From S010-25 sp964441285 (GTDB lineage: Bacteria > Pseudomonadota > Gammaproteobacteria > SZUA-229), in assembly GCA_964441285.1 (NCBI GenBank), contig CAYTUK010000012.1, forward strand, positions 1 to 64,000: a stretch of 64,000 bases of DNA, written 5' to 3'. The notes below the pieces were generated by a model that made no database searches, was not told the origin of the DNA, and saw nothing but the letters and a program-made list of their open reading frames with translations. Shown here one piece after another: positions 8,054 through 17,651 of this stretch (its first letter is position 1; every line of letters starts with the position of its first letter). The position numbers and the translations under genes were made by a program.

Positions 8054-11000
8054 ATGAAAGATTTACTCAAGCTCATTAAACAACAAGGTCAGAATGAAGA
8101 TTTTGACGCCATTAAAATTAGTCTGGCCTCACCACAGCAGATACAGTCATGGTCATTCGGTGAAGTAAAAAAACCGGAAACGATTAATTACCGTACCTTT
8201 AAACCGGAACGTGATGGTCTTTTTTGTGCCAAAATTTTTGGGCCAGTAAAAGATTATGAGTGCTTATGTGGTAAATATAAACGCTTAAAGCATCGTGGAG
8301 TCGTCTGTGAAAAATGCGGTGTTGAAGTAACTCAGTCGAAGGTGCGGCGTGAGCGTATGGGACACATTGATCTTGCCAGCCCAGTTGCGCATATCTGGTA
8401 CCTAAAGTCGTTGCCATCACGTATTGGCCTGTTACTCGACATGACTTTACGTGAAATCGAACGCATTTTATATTTTGAAGCCTTTGTGGTGATTGAGCCT
8501 GGTCTGACGACTCTGGAGAAAGGCCAGTTACTCACGGATGAAACCTACCTTGAAGCCATTGAAGAGCATGGCGATGAATTTGATGCTCGCATGGGTGCTG
8601 AAGCAGTTCATGAAATGCTTAAATCGCTGGTGCTGGACGAAGAAGCCGTCAAAATTCGCGAAGGCATGGGTGCTACCAAATCGGAAACCAAACTGAAACG
8701 GCTGGCAAAACGCCTTAAACTGGTTGAGTCGTTTACCCTGTCGGGTAATCGTCCAGAATGGATGATTATGACTATATTGCCGGTATTACCGCCTGATTTA
8801 CGCCCTCTGGTACCACTCGATGGCGGACGCTTTGCAACCTCTGATCTGAATGACCTGTATCGTCGAGTCATCAATCGTAATAATCGTCTTAAGCGTCTGC
8901 TGGAACTTTATGCACCCGATATTATTGTGCGTAACGAAAAGCGTATGTTACAGGAATCGGTTGATGCGCTTATGGATAATGGTCGTCGCGGTCGTGCCAT
9001 TACCGGCACTAACAAGCGTCCACTGAAATCACTGGCCGACATGATTAAAGGCAAGCAGGGGCGATTCCGCCAGAACTTGCTGGGTAAACGGGTTGATTAC
9101 TCTGGTCGTTCTGTCATTGTGGTTGGTCCTACGCTTAAATTGCATCAATGTGGCCTGCCGAAAAAAATGTCGCTGGAGCTGTTTAAGCCATTTATCTTTA
9201 ATAAATTATTACGTCGTGGCCTGGCTACAACCATTAAAGCGGCGAAGAAAATGGTTGAGAAAGAAGGTTCAGAAGTCTGGGATATTCTTGAGGAAGTCAT
9301 TCGTGAGCATCCGGTCATGCTTAACCGCGCACCAACCCTCCACCGTTTGGGTATTCAGGCGTTCGAACCTATACTGATTGAAGGTAAAGCTATTCAGCTA
9401 CATCCGCTCGTGTGTACAGCATTTAATGCTGACTTTGATGGCGACCAGATGGCAGTGCATGTGCCATTATCAATTGAAGCGCAGCTGGAGGCTCGAACTC
9501 TGATGCTGGCGACGAATAACATTCTATCACCCGCATCAGGTGAGCCGATTATTGTTCCGTCTCAGGATATTGTGCTGGGTTTGTATTATATGACGCGCGA
9601 GTCGATTAACGTCAAAGGCGAAGGCATGGTATTTGCTGATGTTGATGAAGTCTATCGTGCTTATGACAGTGGTAGTGTGCATTTACAGGCAAAAGTCAAG
9701 GCTCGCATTCGCGAAGTTGTTTTTAATGAAGCCGGTGAGCTGGTTGAACAATCTAAAATTATTGATACCACAGTTGGGCGAGCAATATTATCAGAAATTA
9801 TTCCTGCGGGTATTTCTTACGACCTGGTCAATCGGGATCTGAATAAAAAGGCAATTTCAAACCTGATTAACTCCTGTTATCGTCAGGTTGGTTTGAAAGA
9901 AACGGTTATTTTTGCCGATCAATTGATGTACACCGGATTTCGTTATTCAACCCGTGCCGGTATCTCAATCTGCATTAGTGACATGGCCATTCCTGAGGAA
10001 AAAGGAAGTCTGCTATCGAAAGCTGAAGCGGAAGTGAAAGAAATTCAGGATCAGTACACATCTGGCCTGTTAACGAATGGTGAGCGTTACAACAAAGTTG
10101 TGGATATCTGGTCACATGCTAATGAGGCAGTTGCCAAGGCGATGATGGCTAAGCTGAGCGTAATGGAAGTTAAAAATGCCGAAGGAAAAATGGTTAAGCA
10201 GCCCTCGTTTAACAATATTTTCGTTATGGCAGATTCCGGTGCTCGGGGTTCTGCGGCGCAGATTCGACAACTTGCTGGTATGCGCGGTTTGATGGCGAAG
10301 CCTGATGGGTCAATTATTGAAACACCCATTACAGCAAACTTTCGTGAAGGTCTGAATGTACTGCAATATTTTATTTCAACTCACGGTGCACGTAAGGGTC
10401 TTGCTGATACCGCATTGAAAACAGCAAACTCCGGGTATCTAACGCGTCGGCTGGTTGACGTGGCACAGGACATGGTTATTCTAAAGGAGGACTGTAATAC
10501 AGAGAATGGCATGTTGATGCAGTCCATGATCGAAGGTGGTGATGTGGTTATGCCGCTGGGCGAGTTGGTGCTGGGACGTGTGGTTGCACGCGATGTGCTG
10601 AATACCGATGATGAAGTGCTCATTCCAAGAGGCACCTTACTCGATGAGCAATGGGTTGAACAGCTGGATGAGATGGGGATCGATGAGATCTTTGTACGCT
10701 CAGTGATTACCTGTGAAAATGTACATGGTGTCTGCTCTATGTGTTATGGGCGTGATCTTGCGCGGGGCCATCTGGTAAATCATGGCGAAGCTGTGGGCGT
10801 GATTGCTGCACAGTCGATTGGTGAGCCGGGTACGCAGTTGACAATGCGTACTTTCCATATTGGTGGCGCAGCAAGTCGTTCTGCGGCAGCCAATAGCATC
10901 AGCGTGAAATCAACGGGTTCGGTGCGTTTGCATAACATTAAAGTAGTCAAACAGAACAGTGGTGGTCTGGTTGCCGTGTCACGTTCCGGTGAACTGGGTG

Positions 11001-12328
11001 TGGTAGATGAGCATGGACGTGAGCGCGAGCTTTATAAAATACCTTATGGTGCAGTGATTTCAGTAGAAGAAAACGGTCAGGTCAAAGCGGGTCAGGTCGT
11101 TGCTACCTGGGATCCGCATACGCATCCGATTATTACTGAGGTAGAAGGTCAGGTTAAATTTTCCGACTTTGCCGAAGGAATTAGTGTACAGAAAGAAACG
11201 GATGAAATTACTGGCCTGTCTTCTACCGTAGTGACTGATCCGAAGCAGCGCCCAACTGCGGGTAAAGATATGCGTCCGCTGATTACCCTGGTTGACGGCA
11301 GTGGCGAAGAGCTGTGTATTGCTGGTTCAGAACAGCCTGCGCGGTACTTCTTACCTTCCGGCGCGATTATTAATATTGAAGATGGTGGCCAGGTTTCTGT
11401 CGGTGATGAGTTAGCCAGGATACCACAGGAGTCCAGTAAAACTCGTGATATCACCGGCGGCTTGCCGCGTGTTGCGGATCTATTCGAAGCACGCAAACCC
11501 AAAGAGCCAGCTATTATGGCAGAAGTGTCTGGGATTATTAGTTTTGGCAAGGAAACTAAAGGTAAGCAGCGCCTGGTTATTACTAATGATGCCGGCGAAG
11601 CCGTTGAGTCGCTCATTCCGAAATGGCGACACATTAATGTGTTTGAAGGTGAACGTGTTGAACAGGGCGAAGTGATTGCTGATGGCGAGCGTAGTGCGCA
11701 TGATATTTTGCGGTTGCTCGGTGCTGAAGCCTTGGCCGAGTATCTGGTGAATGAAATTCAGGATGTTTATCGGTTGCAGGGTGTAAAAATTAATGATAAA
11801 CACATTGAAGTCATTATCCGGCAGATGTTACGCAAATGTGAAATTATAGAAGGTGGTGATTCAAAGTACCTGAAAGGCGAAATAGTGGAACGTGCCCGCG
11901 TTATTGGAGAATGCGAGAAGCTGGTTGAAGAAGGCAAGGAGCCGGCTATTTTTAACCCCATTTTACTGGGGATTACCAAAGGTTCACTGGTAACTGAATC
12001 ATTTATTTCAGCAGCATCATTCCAGGAAACAACTCGCGTATTAACGGAAGCGTCTGTACGCGGTGGCAGCGATCCATTGCTTGGTCTAAAAGAAAACGTC
12101 ATTGTGGGCCGTCTGATTCCGGCAGGAACGGGTTTGGCTTTTCATGAAGAGCGTCAGCGGCTTCGTACCGCCGATATTGACTCGGCATTTATTACCGAAG
12201 ATGTAAGTGAGGATGTCAGTCACCCTGCTGAAGAAGATACTGTTGTAGAAGCGGCGGAAGAGCTGACTGTATCGATGGTTGAAAATGCTGACTCAAATCA
12301 GGATGAGAAAACTCAGCAGGATGTATAG
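8054..12328 (+). CDS. rpoC: DNA-directed RNA polymerase subunit beta'
   Basis: RpoC contributes the catalytic Mg site. The N-terminal zinc ribbon has C70, C72 and CEKCG near residues 85-88. The invariant NADFDGDQM motif lies near residues 458-466 with three aspartates binding Mg2+. The second zinc site (CENVHGVCSMCYGRDLARG) lies near residue 900. Length 1424 compares with 1407 in E. coli; the extra length is an acidic C-terminal tail. It forms one transcription unit with rpoB. Confidence 0.99.
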   Translation: MKDLLKLIKQQGQNEDFDAIKISLASPQQIQSWSFGEVKKPETINYRTFKPERDGLFCAKIFGPVKDYECLCGKYKRLKHRGVVCEKCGVEVTQSKVRRERMGHIDLASPVAHIWYLKSLPSRIGLLLDMTLREIERILYFEAFVVIEPGLTTLEKGQLLTDETYLEAIEEHGDEFDARMGAEAVHEMLKSLVLDEEAVKIREGMGATKSETKLKRLAKRLKLVESFTLSGNRPEWMIMTILPVLPPDLRPLVPLDGGRFATSDLNDLYRRVINRNNRLKRLLELYAPDIIVRNEKRMLQESVDALMDNGRRGRAITGTNKRPLKSLADMIKGKQGRFRQNLLGKRVDYSGRSVIVVGPTLKLHQCGLPKKMSLELFKPFIFNKLLRRGLATTIKAAKKMVEKEGSEVWDILEEVIREHPVMLNRAPTLHRLGIQAFEPILIEGKAIQLHPLVCTAFNADFDGDQMAVHVPLSIEAQLEARTLMLATNNILSPASGEPIIVPSQDIVLGLYYMTRESINVKGEGMVFADVDEVYRAYDSGSVHLQAKVKARIREVVFNEAGELVEQSKIIDTTVGRAILSEIIPAGISYDLVNRDLNKKAISNLINSCYRQVGLKETVIFADQLMYTGFRYSTRAGISICISDMAIPEEKGSLLSKAEAEVKEIQDQYTSGLLTNGERYNKVVDIWSHANEAVAKAMMAKLSVMEVKNAEGKMVKQPSFNNIFVMADSGARGSAAQIRQLAGMRGLMAKPDGSIIETPITANFREGLNVLQYFISTHGARKGLADTALKTANSGYLTRRLVDVAQDMVILKEDCNTENGMLMQSMIEGGDVVMPLGELVLGRVVARDVLNTDDEVLIPRGTLLDEQWVEQLDEMGIDEIFVRSVITCENVHGVCSMCYGRDLARGHLVNHGEAVGVIAAQSIGEPGTQLTMRTFHIGGAASRSAAANSISVKSTGSVRLHNIKVVKQNSGGLVAVSRSGELGVVDEHGRERELYKIPYGAVISVEENGQVKAGQVVATWDPHTHPIITEVEGQVKFSDFAEGISVQKETDEITGLSSTVVTDPKQRPTAGKDMRPLITLVDGSGEELCIAGSEQPARYFLPSGAIINIEDGGQVSVGDELARIPQESSKTRDITGGLPRVADLFEARKPKEPAIMAEVSGIISFGKETKGKQRLVITNDAGEAVESLIPKWRHINVFEGERVEQGEVIADGERSAHDILRLLGAEALAEYLVNEIQDVYRLQGVKINDKHIEVIIRQMLRKCEIIEGGDSKYLKGEIVERARVIGECEKLVEEGKEPAIFNPILLGITKGSLVTESFISAASFQETTRVLTEASVRGGSDPLLGLKENVIVGRLIPAGTGLAFHEERQRLRTADIDSAFITEDVSEDVSHPAEEDTVVEAAEELTVSMVENADSNQDEKTQQDV

Positions 12329-12372
12329 AAATTAAAACCGCTGAAACCAGGTGATTTTCCTGTGCTTGCTGC

Positions 12373-12401
12373 TTGACAGCATTGGGCAGTGAGCATAGAA
12401 T
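12373..12401 (+). promoter_or_regulatory. Near-consensus sigma-70 promoter of the str operon
   Basis: TTGACA at 12373-12378 and TAGAAT at 12396-12401 are separated by exactly 17 bases. The -35 is perfect and the -10 has 5 of 6 consensus bases. It lies between rpoC and rpsL, where the str operon promoter is expected, and would start transcription near 12408. Confidence 0.65.
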
Positions 12402-12414
12402 TGCGCCTCTTTTG

Positions 12415-12443
12415 ACAGGCTTCAGAGCCTGTTGTTTATTTTT
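12415..12443 (+). terminator. Attenuator-like hairpin in the rpsL leader
   Basis: ACAGGCT (12415-12421) pairs with AGCCTGT (12426-12432) around a 4-base loop, followed by the T-rich tract TGTTTATTTTT. The shape is that of a Rho-independent terminator. It lies 14 bases after the -10 of the promoter at 12373-12401. It could end rpoC transcripts, attenuate rpsL transcripts, or both. Confidence 0.5.
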
Positions 12444-12512
12444 GCCCGTAGAATTGTTTTTAATGAATCATCCACGGGTGCCCATTTAGATGTGGGGTTG
12501 GAGTGAATTAAG

Positions 12513-12887
12513 ATGACAACGATTAACCAATTGGTACGCAAACCTCGTCGGAGCAAGATTTCGAAGAGTAACGTGCCTGCCCTAGAGTCATCGCCCCAGA
12601 AGCGTGGTGTATGTACTCGTGTTTATACCACTACGCCAAAAAAGCCTAACTCTGCGATGCGTAAAGTTGCGCGTGTGCGGCTGACGAACAGCTTTGAAGT
12701 GACCAGTTATATTGGTGGTGAAGGCCATAATCTACAGGAACACTCGGTAGTGTTGATTCGTGGTGGTCGGGTTAAGGATTTACCTGGTGTTCGTTACCAT
12801 GTCGTGCGCGGTAGTCTGGATACGCAGGGTGTTGAATCCCGTCGTCAGGGCCGCTCTAAGTACGGCACCAAGCGACCCAAGAGTTAA
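12513..12887 (+). CDS. rpsL: 30S ribosomal protein S12
   Basis: S12 lies in the decoding centre. The 124-residue protein keeps the streptomycin-related segments TPKKPNSAMR (K43, K44) and RVKDLPGVRYH (K88, D89). D89, equal to E. coli D88, is the residue that RimO methylthiolates, with YcaO as an accessory factor; a YcaO gene lies at 52744-54480. First gene of the str operon. Confidence 0.98.
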   Translation: MTTINQLVRKPRRSKISKSNVPALESSPQKRGVCTRVYTTTPKKPNSAMRKVARVRLTNSFEVTSYIGGEGHNLQEHSVVLIRGGRVKDLPGVRYHVVRGSLDTQGVESRRQGRSKYGTKRPKS

Positions 12888-12969
12888 ATTATAAGGCATT
12901 AGCCTGATGGTTTTTGCAGAGCAGATGGTCATAATGTACAGTGATTGTTTAAAATAGAGAATACGCGAG

Positions 12970-13440
12970 ATGTCGAGAAGAAGAGAAGTTTCCAAAAGAG
13001 AAGTGTTACCAGATCCAAAATTTGGAAGCATTCAGATTACCAAATTTGTCAACATGATTATGAAGAGCGGTAAAAAATCCGTTGCGGAGATGATCATGTA
13101 TAAGGCTCTTGACCGTATTGGTGAAAAAGGTAGCGGCGCACCGATAGAAGTGCTTGATCAGGCGTTAGAAAATGTCAGTCCTATGGTTGAGGTGAAATCG
13201 CGCCGTGTTGGTGGTGCAACTTACCAGGTGCCAGTTGAAGTGCGGACTAGTCGTCGTTTGACATTGGCGATGCGCTGGTTAATTGATTCAGCCAGAAAAC
13301 GTGGCGAGAAATCGATGCAGTTAAAGCTGGCGGGTGAGTTAATGGACGCGGCTGAAAATCGTGGTAATGCAGTGAAAAAACGCGAAGACACACACCGCAT
13401 GGCAGAGGCCAATAAAGCCTTTGCACATTTCCGTTGGTAA
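12970..13440 (+). CDS. rpsG: 30S ribosomal protein S7
   Basis: S7 organises the head of the small subunit and contacts the E-site tRNA; in E. coli it represses the str operon. The 156-residue protein begins MSRRREVSKREVLPDP and ends at the standard short-form terminus NKAFAHFRW. The beta-hairpin segment VGGATYQVPVEV is intact. It follows rpsL by 82 bases. Confidence 0.98.
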   Translation: MSRRREVSKREVLPDPKFGSIQITKFVNMIMKSGKKSVAEMIMYKALDRIGEKGSGAPIEVLDQALENVSPMVEVKSRRVGGATYQVPVEVRTSRRLTLAMRWLIDSARKRGEKSMQLKLAGELMDAAENRGNAVKKREDTHRMAEANKAFAHFRW

Positions 13441-13577
13441 GCTTTAGCGTCGTTTGAGAAATAACGGAAGAAATAATGGATTGGAAATGGATGATCAAAA
13501 AATAGCCAGTTAAAAGATGACTGGTAAGCAATGGCTGGCTAAAAGTAGCAGATTGAAGACAACAGGTTGATAAAATT

Positions 13578-15683
13578 GTGGCACGTACTACGCCAATCAA
13601 GCGCTATCGGAATATTGGCATCATGGCGCATATTGATGCGGGCAAGACTACCACAACAGAACGGATACTTTATTATACCGGCATCTCACATAAGATAGGT
13701 GAGGTGCATGATGGTGCCGCCACTATGGACTGGATGGCGCAGGAGCAGGAACGAGGTATCACTATTACCTCTGCGGCAACGACCTGTTTCTGGTCGGGTA
13801 TGACTAAGCAGTATGACCAGCACCGCATTAATATAATTGATACACCGGGACACGTTGATTTCACTATCGAAGTGGAGCGTTCGTTACGAGTTTTAGATGG
13901 TGCCTGTGCCGTTTTTTGTGCGGTCGGTGGCGTTGAGCCGCAGTCGGAAACCGTCTGGCGGCAAGCGAATAAGTATCATGTTCCGCGCATTATTTTTGTT
14001 AATAAGATGGATCGAGTGGGCGCAGACTTTTTGCGTGTCGTGGAGCAGATTAAGCAGAATTTAGGTACAATACCCGTTGCTATGCAGGTAGCAATTGGTG
14101 CAGAAGAAAATTTTGTAGGTGTTGTCGATCTCGTGAAGATGCGAGCGATTTATTGGAGTGAAGAGGACATGGGATCGGTGTTTACCGAAACCGATGTTCC
14201 TGAAAATTTACTTGCGCTGTGCGAAAAAAAGCGTGAAGCAATGATTGAGATTGCTGCTGAAGCCAGTGAAGAATTGCTGGAGAAATATTTGGAAACTGGC
14301 AGTCTCGGCGAGGACGAGATAAAGCAGGGAATTCGTATCCGCACATTGGCAAATGAAATTGTGCCGGCTTTTTGTGGATCTGCCTTTAAGAATAAAGGGG
14401 TGCAGGCAATGTTGGATGCAATTGTTGATTATATGCCTTCGCCAATTGATGTACCGCCCGTTAGAGGTTATCTTGATGGCGAAGATGAGATCGAAGCCGA
14501 GCGTTTAGCGGATGATGACGAAGCTTTTTCTGCTTTAGGCTTTAAGATAGCGACTGACCCTTTTGTTGGTAATTTGACTTTTTTTCGGATGTATTCGGGT
14601 GTATTGAAGTCGGGTGATAGCATTTATAATTCGGTAAAAAGAAAAAAAGAGCGTGTTGGTCGAATTGTACAAATGCATGCCAATAGTCGCGAAGAAATTA
14701 ATGAAGTACGGGCTGGTGATATTGCTGCAGCCATTGGGCTAAAGGACGTTACCACGGGTGATACATTGTGTGACCCGAAGGCGGTTATTGTATTAGAACG
14801 TATGGATTTTCCAGAACCGGTGATATCAGTAGCTGTCGAGCCAAGAACCAAGGCTGATGAGGAAAAGATAGCGGCGGCATTAGGTAAACTTTTGCATGAG
14901 GATCCATCGTTTCGAGTGTGTACGGATGAAGAATCAGGTCAAACCATTATTTCGGGAATGGGTGAGCTTCATCTCGAGATTATTGTAGATCGGATGCGGC
15001 GTGAGTTTGGTGTGGATGCAAATGTTGGTAATCCGCAGGTGGCTTATCGAGAAGCGATAAGCCGGACGGTTGAGCACGAAACAAAATTTATCAGACAGAC
15101 GGGTGGTAAAGGGCAGTATGCCCATGTTTACCTGCGAATTGAACCTGGTGTGCTGGGTGATGGTTACGTGTTTGTTAGTGAGATCGTTGGCGGCAGTGTG
15201 CCAAAAGAATTTATCCCTGCTGTTGATAAGGGTGTGCGTGACCAGATGCGGAATGGCGTACTGGCGGGATACCCCGTTGAGGATGTGCGAGTCACTTTGT
15301 TTGATGGTTCGTATCATGATGTTGATTCGAATGAAGTGGCGTTTAAAATTGCAGCTTCAATCTGCTTTAGAGAGGCTGCACTGGAAGCGGATCCAGTAAT
15401 ACTCGAGCCAATGATGAAAGTTGAAATAGTGACACCAGAAGATTATATGGGCGATGTTATCGGTGACCTGAGTCGGCGTCGTGGTGTCGTAAGCGGTATG
15501 GAAGATACCGTTGTTGGTAAAAATATTAGTGCTGTAGTGCCATTGTCGGAAATGTTTGGTTATGCCACATCTCTGCGTTCTGCGACGCAGGGGCGAGCGA
15601 CCTATTCGATGGAATTTGAGCAATATGCAGAAGCACCAAAAAGCGTGGCCAATGCAGTGATTAGCAGTAAAACGGGCTATTGA
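13578..15683 (+). CDS. fusA: Elongation factor G
   Basis: EF-G is the GTPase that drives translocation and, with RRF, ribosome recycling. The 701-residue protein starts at GTG (MARTTPIKRYRNIGIMAHID). G1 is AHIDAGKTT near residue 17, G3 DTPGHVD, G4 NKMD, and the usual five domains follow to the C-terminal SRRRGVVSGME region. No insertion or loss is evident. The gap to rpsG is 137 bases with no clear feature. Confidence 0.98.
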   Translation: MARTTPIKRYRNIGIMAHIDAGKTTTTERILYYTGISHKIGEVHDGAATMDWMAQEQERGITITSAATTCFWSGMTKQYDQHRINIIDTPGHVDFTIEVERSLRVLDGACAVFCAVGGVEPQSETVWRQANKYHVPRIIFVNKMDRVGADFLRVVEQIKQNLGTIPVAMQVAIGAEENFVGVVDLVKMRAIYWSEEDMGSVFTETDVPENLLALCEKKREAMIEIAAEASEELLEKYLETGSLGEDEIKQGIRIRTLANEIVPAFCGSAFKNKGVQAMLDAIVDYMPSPIDVPPVRGYLDGEDEIEAERLADDDEAFSALGFKIATDPFVGNLTFFRMYSGVLKSGDSIYNSVKRKKERVGRIVQMHANSREEINEVRAGDIAAAIGLKDVTTGDTLCDPKAVIVLERMDFPEPVISVAVEPRTKADEEKIAAALGKLLHEDPSFRVCTDEESGQTIISGMGELHLEIIVDRMRREFGVDANVGNPQVAYREAISRTVEHETKFIRQTGGKGQYAHVYLRIEPGVLGDGYVFVSEIVGGSVPKEFIPAVDKGVRDQMRNGVLAGYPVEDVRVTLFDGSYHDVDSNEVAFKIAASICFREAALEADPVILEPMMKVEIVTPEDYMGDVIGDLSRRRGVVSGMEDTVVGKNISAVVPLSEMFGYATSLRSATQGRATYSMEFEQYAEAPKSVANAVISSKTGY

Positions 15684-15767
15684 TAACAAGGGTTAATGCT
15701 CAGCGATTATTAATTAGTACTTATTAATTAATATTTTATTTTAAAGCGTTTTAAAGAGGTAAGAACA

Positions 15768-16961
15768 GTGTCCAAGGAAAAGTTTGAAAGAACCAAACCA
15801 CACGTCAACGTAGGCACGATTGGTCACGTAGATCATGGTAAGACGACCTTAACTGCGGCGCTGACCAAAGTTATGTCGGAAGCGCAGGGTAGTGGTGAAG
15901 TCAAAGCCTTTGACCAGATAGACAACGCCCCGGAAGAGCGTGCGCGAGGCATTACCATTGCGACCTCACACGTTGAATACGAAAGTGCAAATCGCCACTA
16001 TGCTCACGTCGACTGTCCTGGTCACGCGGATTATGTAAAGAACATGATCACGGGTGCGGCGCAAATGGACGGAGCGATATTGGTAGTATCTGCTGCTGAC
16101 GGGCCGATGCCCCAGACCCGCGAGCATATATTGCTGTCGCGCCAGGTGGGTGTACCATACGTACTGGTCTACATGAACAAAGCCGACATGGTTGACGACG
16201 AAGAACTATTAGAGCTGGTTGAAATGGAGATACGTGAACTGCTTGATGCCTACGAATTTCCGGGTGATGACACACCAGTAATAATTGGTTCCGCGCTTAA
16301 AGCGCTTGAAGGAGACACCTCGGACATTGGAGTCCCTTCAGTATTGAAATTGGTTGCTGCAATGGATGACTACATTCCACAGCCTGAACGTGCGATAGAC
16401 CAGCCTTTTCTGATGCCGGTTGAAGACGTATTCTCCATTTCAGGTCGCGGCACTGTTGTGACTGGCCGTATTGAACGAGGCGTGGTAAAAATAGGTGAAG
16501 AGATCGAGATAGTCGGCATCCGCGATACTCAGACAACGACCTGTACTGGCGTAGAAATGTTTCGTAAGTTACTGGATCAGGGCGAAGCTGGCGACAACGT
16601 TGGGCTTTTACTGCGCGGACTGAAGCGCGAAGAAGTTGAGCGTGGTCAGGTTTGCTGCAAACCTGGGAGTGTTAAGCCGCACACTAAATTTGAGTGTGAA
16701 GTTTACGTGTTGAGCAAAGATGAAGGCGGTCGTCACACGCCTTTTTTCAACAACTACCGTCCCCAGTTTTACTTTCGCACCACTGATGTAACCGGTGCCT
16801 GTGATTTACCGGAAGGGGTTGAAATGGTCATGCCTGGAGACAATGTAAAAATGACGGTGGCGCTGATTAACCCGATAGCGATGGAAGAAGGCTTACGCTT
16901 TGCGATACGCGAAGGTGGTCGTACGGTTGGTGCGGGTGTTGTATCGAAGATTATTGAATAA
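15768..16961 (+). CDS. tuf: Elongation factor Tu
   Basis: EF-Tu carries aminoacyl-tRNA to the A site. The 397-residue protein starts with GTG after a GAGGT ribosome binding site (about 15756-15760). G1 GHVDHGKTT starts at residue 19, then DCPGHADY and NKADMVDD. Its codon use differs from neighbouring fusA: C-ending aspartate codons predominate here (a hand count gives about 16 GAC to 10 GAT, against roughly 11 to 37 in fusA). Its 3' end is identical to the partial tuf copy at the left edge. Confidence 0.98.
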   Translation: MSKEKFERTKPHVNVGTIGHVDHGKTTLTAALTKVMSEAQGSGEVKAFDQIDNAPEERARGITIATSHVEYESANRHYAHVDCPGHADYVKNMITGAAQMDGAILVVSAADGPMPQTREHILLSRQVGVPYVLVYMNKADMVDDEELLELVEMEIRELLDAYEFPGDDTPVIIGSALKALEGDTSDIGVPSVLKLVAAMDDYIPQPERAIDQPFLMPVEDVFSISGRGTVVTGRIERGVVKIGEEIEIVGIRDTQTTTCTGVEMFRKLLDQGEAGDNVGLLLRGLKREEVERGQVCCKPGSVKPHTKFECEVYVLSKDEGGRHTPFFNNYRPQFYFRTTDVTGACDLPEGVEMVMPGDNVKMTVALINPIAMEEGLRFAIREGGRTVGAGVVSKIIE

Positions 16962-16999
16962 AGCGGTATTCGGGCCGTTGGCCTGAAACACGCTTGTTC
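16945..16999 (+). repeat. Shared tuf 3' end and downstream segment, copy 2
   Basis: Identical over 55 bases to window positions 1-55, extending 38 bases past the tuf stop codon; the flanks then differ completely. It marks the edge of the homogenised region shared by the two tuf genes. Confidence 0.9.
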
Positions 17000-17021
17000 C
17001 AAAATAGAACTGAGAGTATTT

Positions 17022-17333
17022 ATGGCAAATCAACATATAAGAATTCGTTTAAAAGCATTCGATCATCACCTGATTGATAAATCAGCCAGCGAGATTGTGG
17101 ATACGGCAAAGCGAACGGGTGCGCATGTAAAAGGACCTATTCCGCTACCAACAAAAAAAGAACGCTTTACCATACTGATTTCACCACATGTGAATAAGGA
17201 TGCGCGTGATCAGTACGAAATACGCACCCATAAACGGATGCTGGATATTATTGATCCAACAGACAAAACGGTTGATGCTTTAATGAAGCTGGATTTGTCT
17301 GCTGGCGTTGATGTGCAGATTAAATTAAATTAG
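17022..17333 (+). CDS. rpsJ: 30S ribosomal protein S10 (NusE)
   Basis: S10 is a small-subunit head protein and, as NusE, a NusG/NusB partner in antitermination. The 103-residue sequence has the characteristic RIRLKAFDHHLID start and the GPIPLPTKKERFTILISPHVNKDARDQYE-type loop region near residues 38-66. It lies 60 bases after tuf but is separated from rplC by 318 bases, so here it may belong to the str transcript rather than to the rplC operon. Confidence 0.98.
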   Translation: MANQHIRIRLKAFDHHLIDKSASEIVDTAKRTGAHVKGPIPLPTKKERFTILISPHVNKDARDQYEIRTHKRMLDIIDPTDKTVDALMKLDLSAGVDVQIKLN

Positions 17334-17651
17334 CGTAAATTAACGCTGTCACAAAAGGAGAGCAGGTGCTATAATTCCCTGCTTTGTTGCTCGGTCAAAT
17401 AATAAGCTTCAGATTGTTTCTTATTATTAAAGACTGCAGTGCAGACATTCTATTTATCGTAAGTCCTGCAAGGATACTGCGAAAACGTAATATTTAGAGT
17501 AAGTGTTTAAATCTAACTGATTTTTATAGCTTAAGCTCGGTAGAAAATAGATTTAATCGCCATGATTGAATAATCAGTCAGGGCATAGTGGCTGGTCTTT
17601 GCTAAAAAGAAATTTTGGCAAGCGAGTTATTTTTATTAAGTAGGAATCGAC
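17334..17651 (+). promoter_or_regulatory. rpsJ-rplC gap with candidate promoter and long leader
   Basis: The 318 bases hold no gene. An extended -10 (TGC followed by TATAAT at 17370-17375) is preceded at about 18 bases by CTGTCA, a 4/6 match to the -35. Transcription would start near 17382 and give a leader of about 270 nt before rplC. In E. coli the S10 leader, bound by L4, lies before rpsJ instead. A TAGGA ribosome binding site precedes rplC. Confidence 0.5.

Noticed and set aside
11149..11634. 161-codon open frame antisense to rpoC
   Set aside because: Lies wholly within a conserved rpoC segment; composition is that of a complementary frame.
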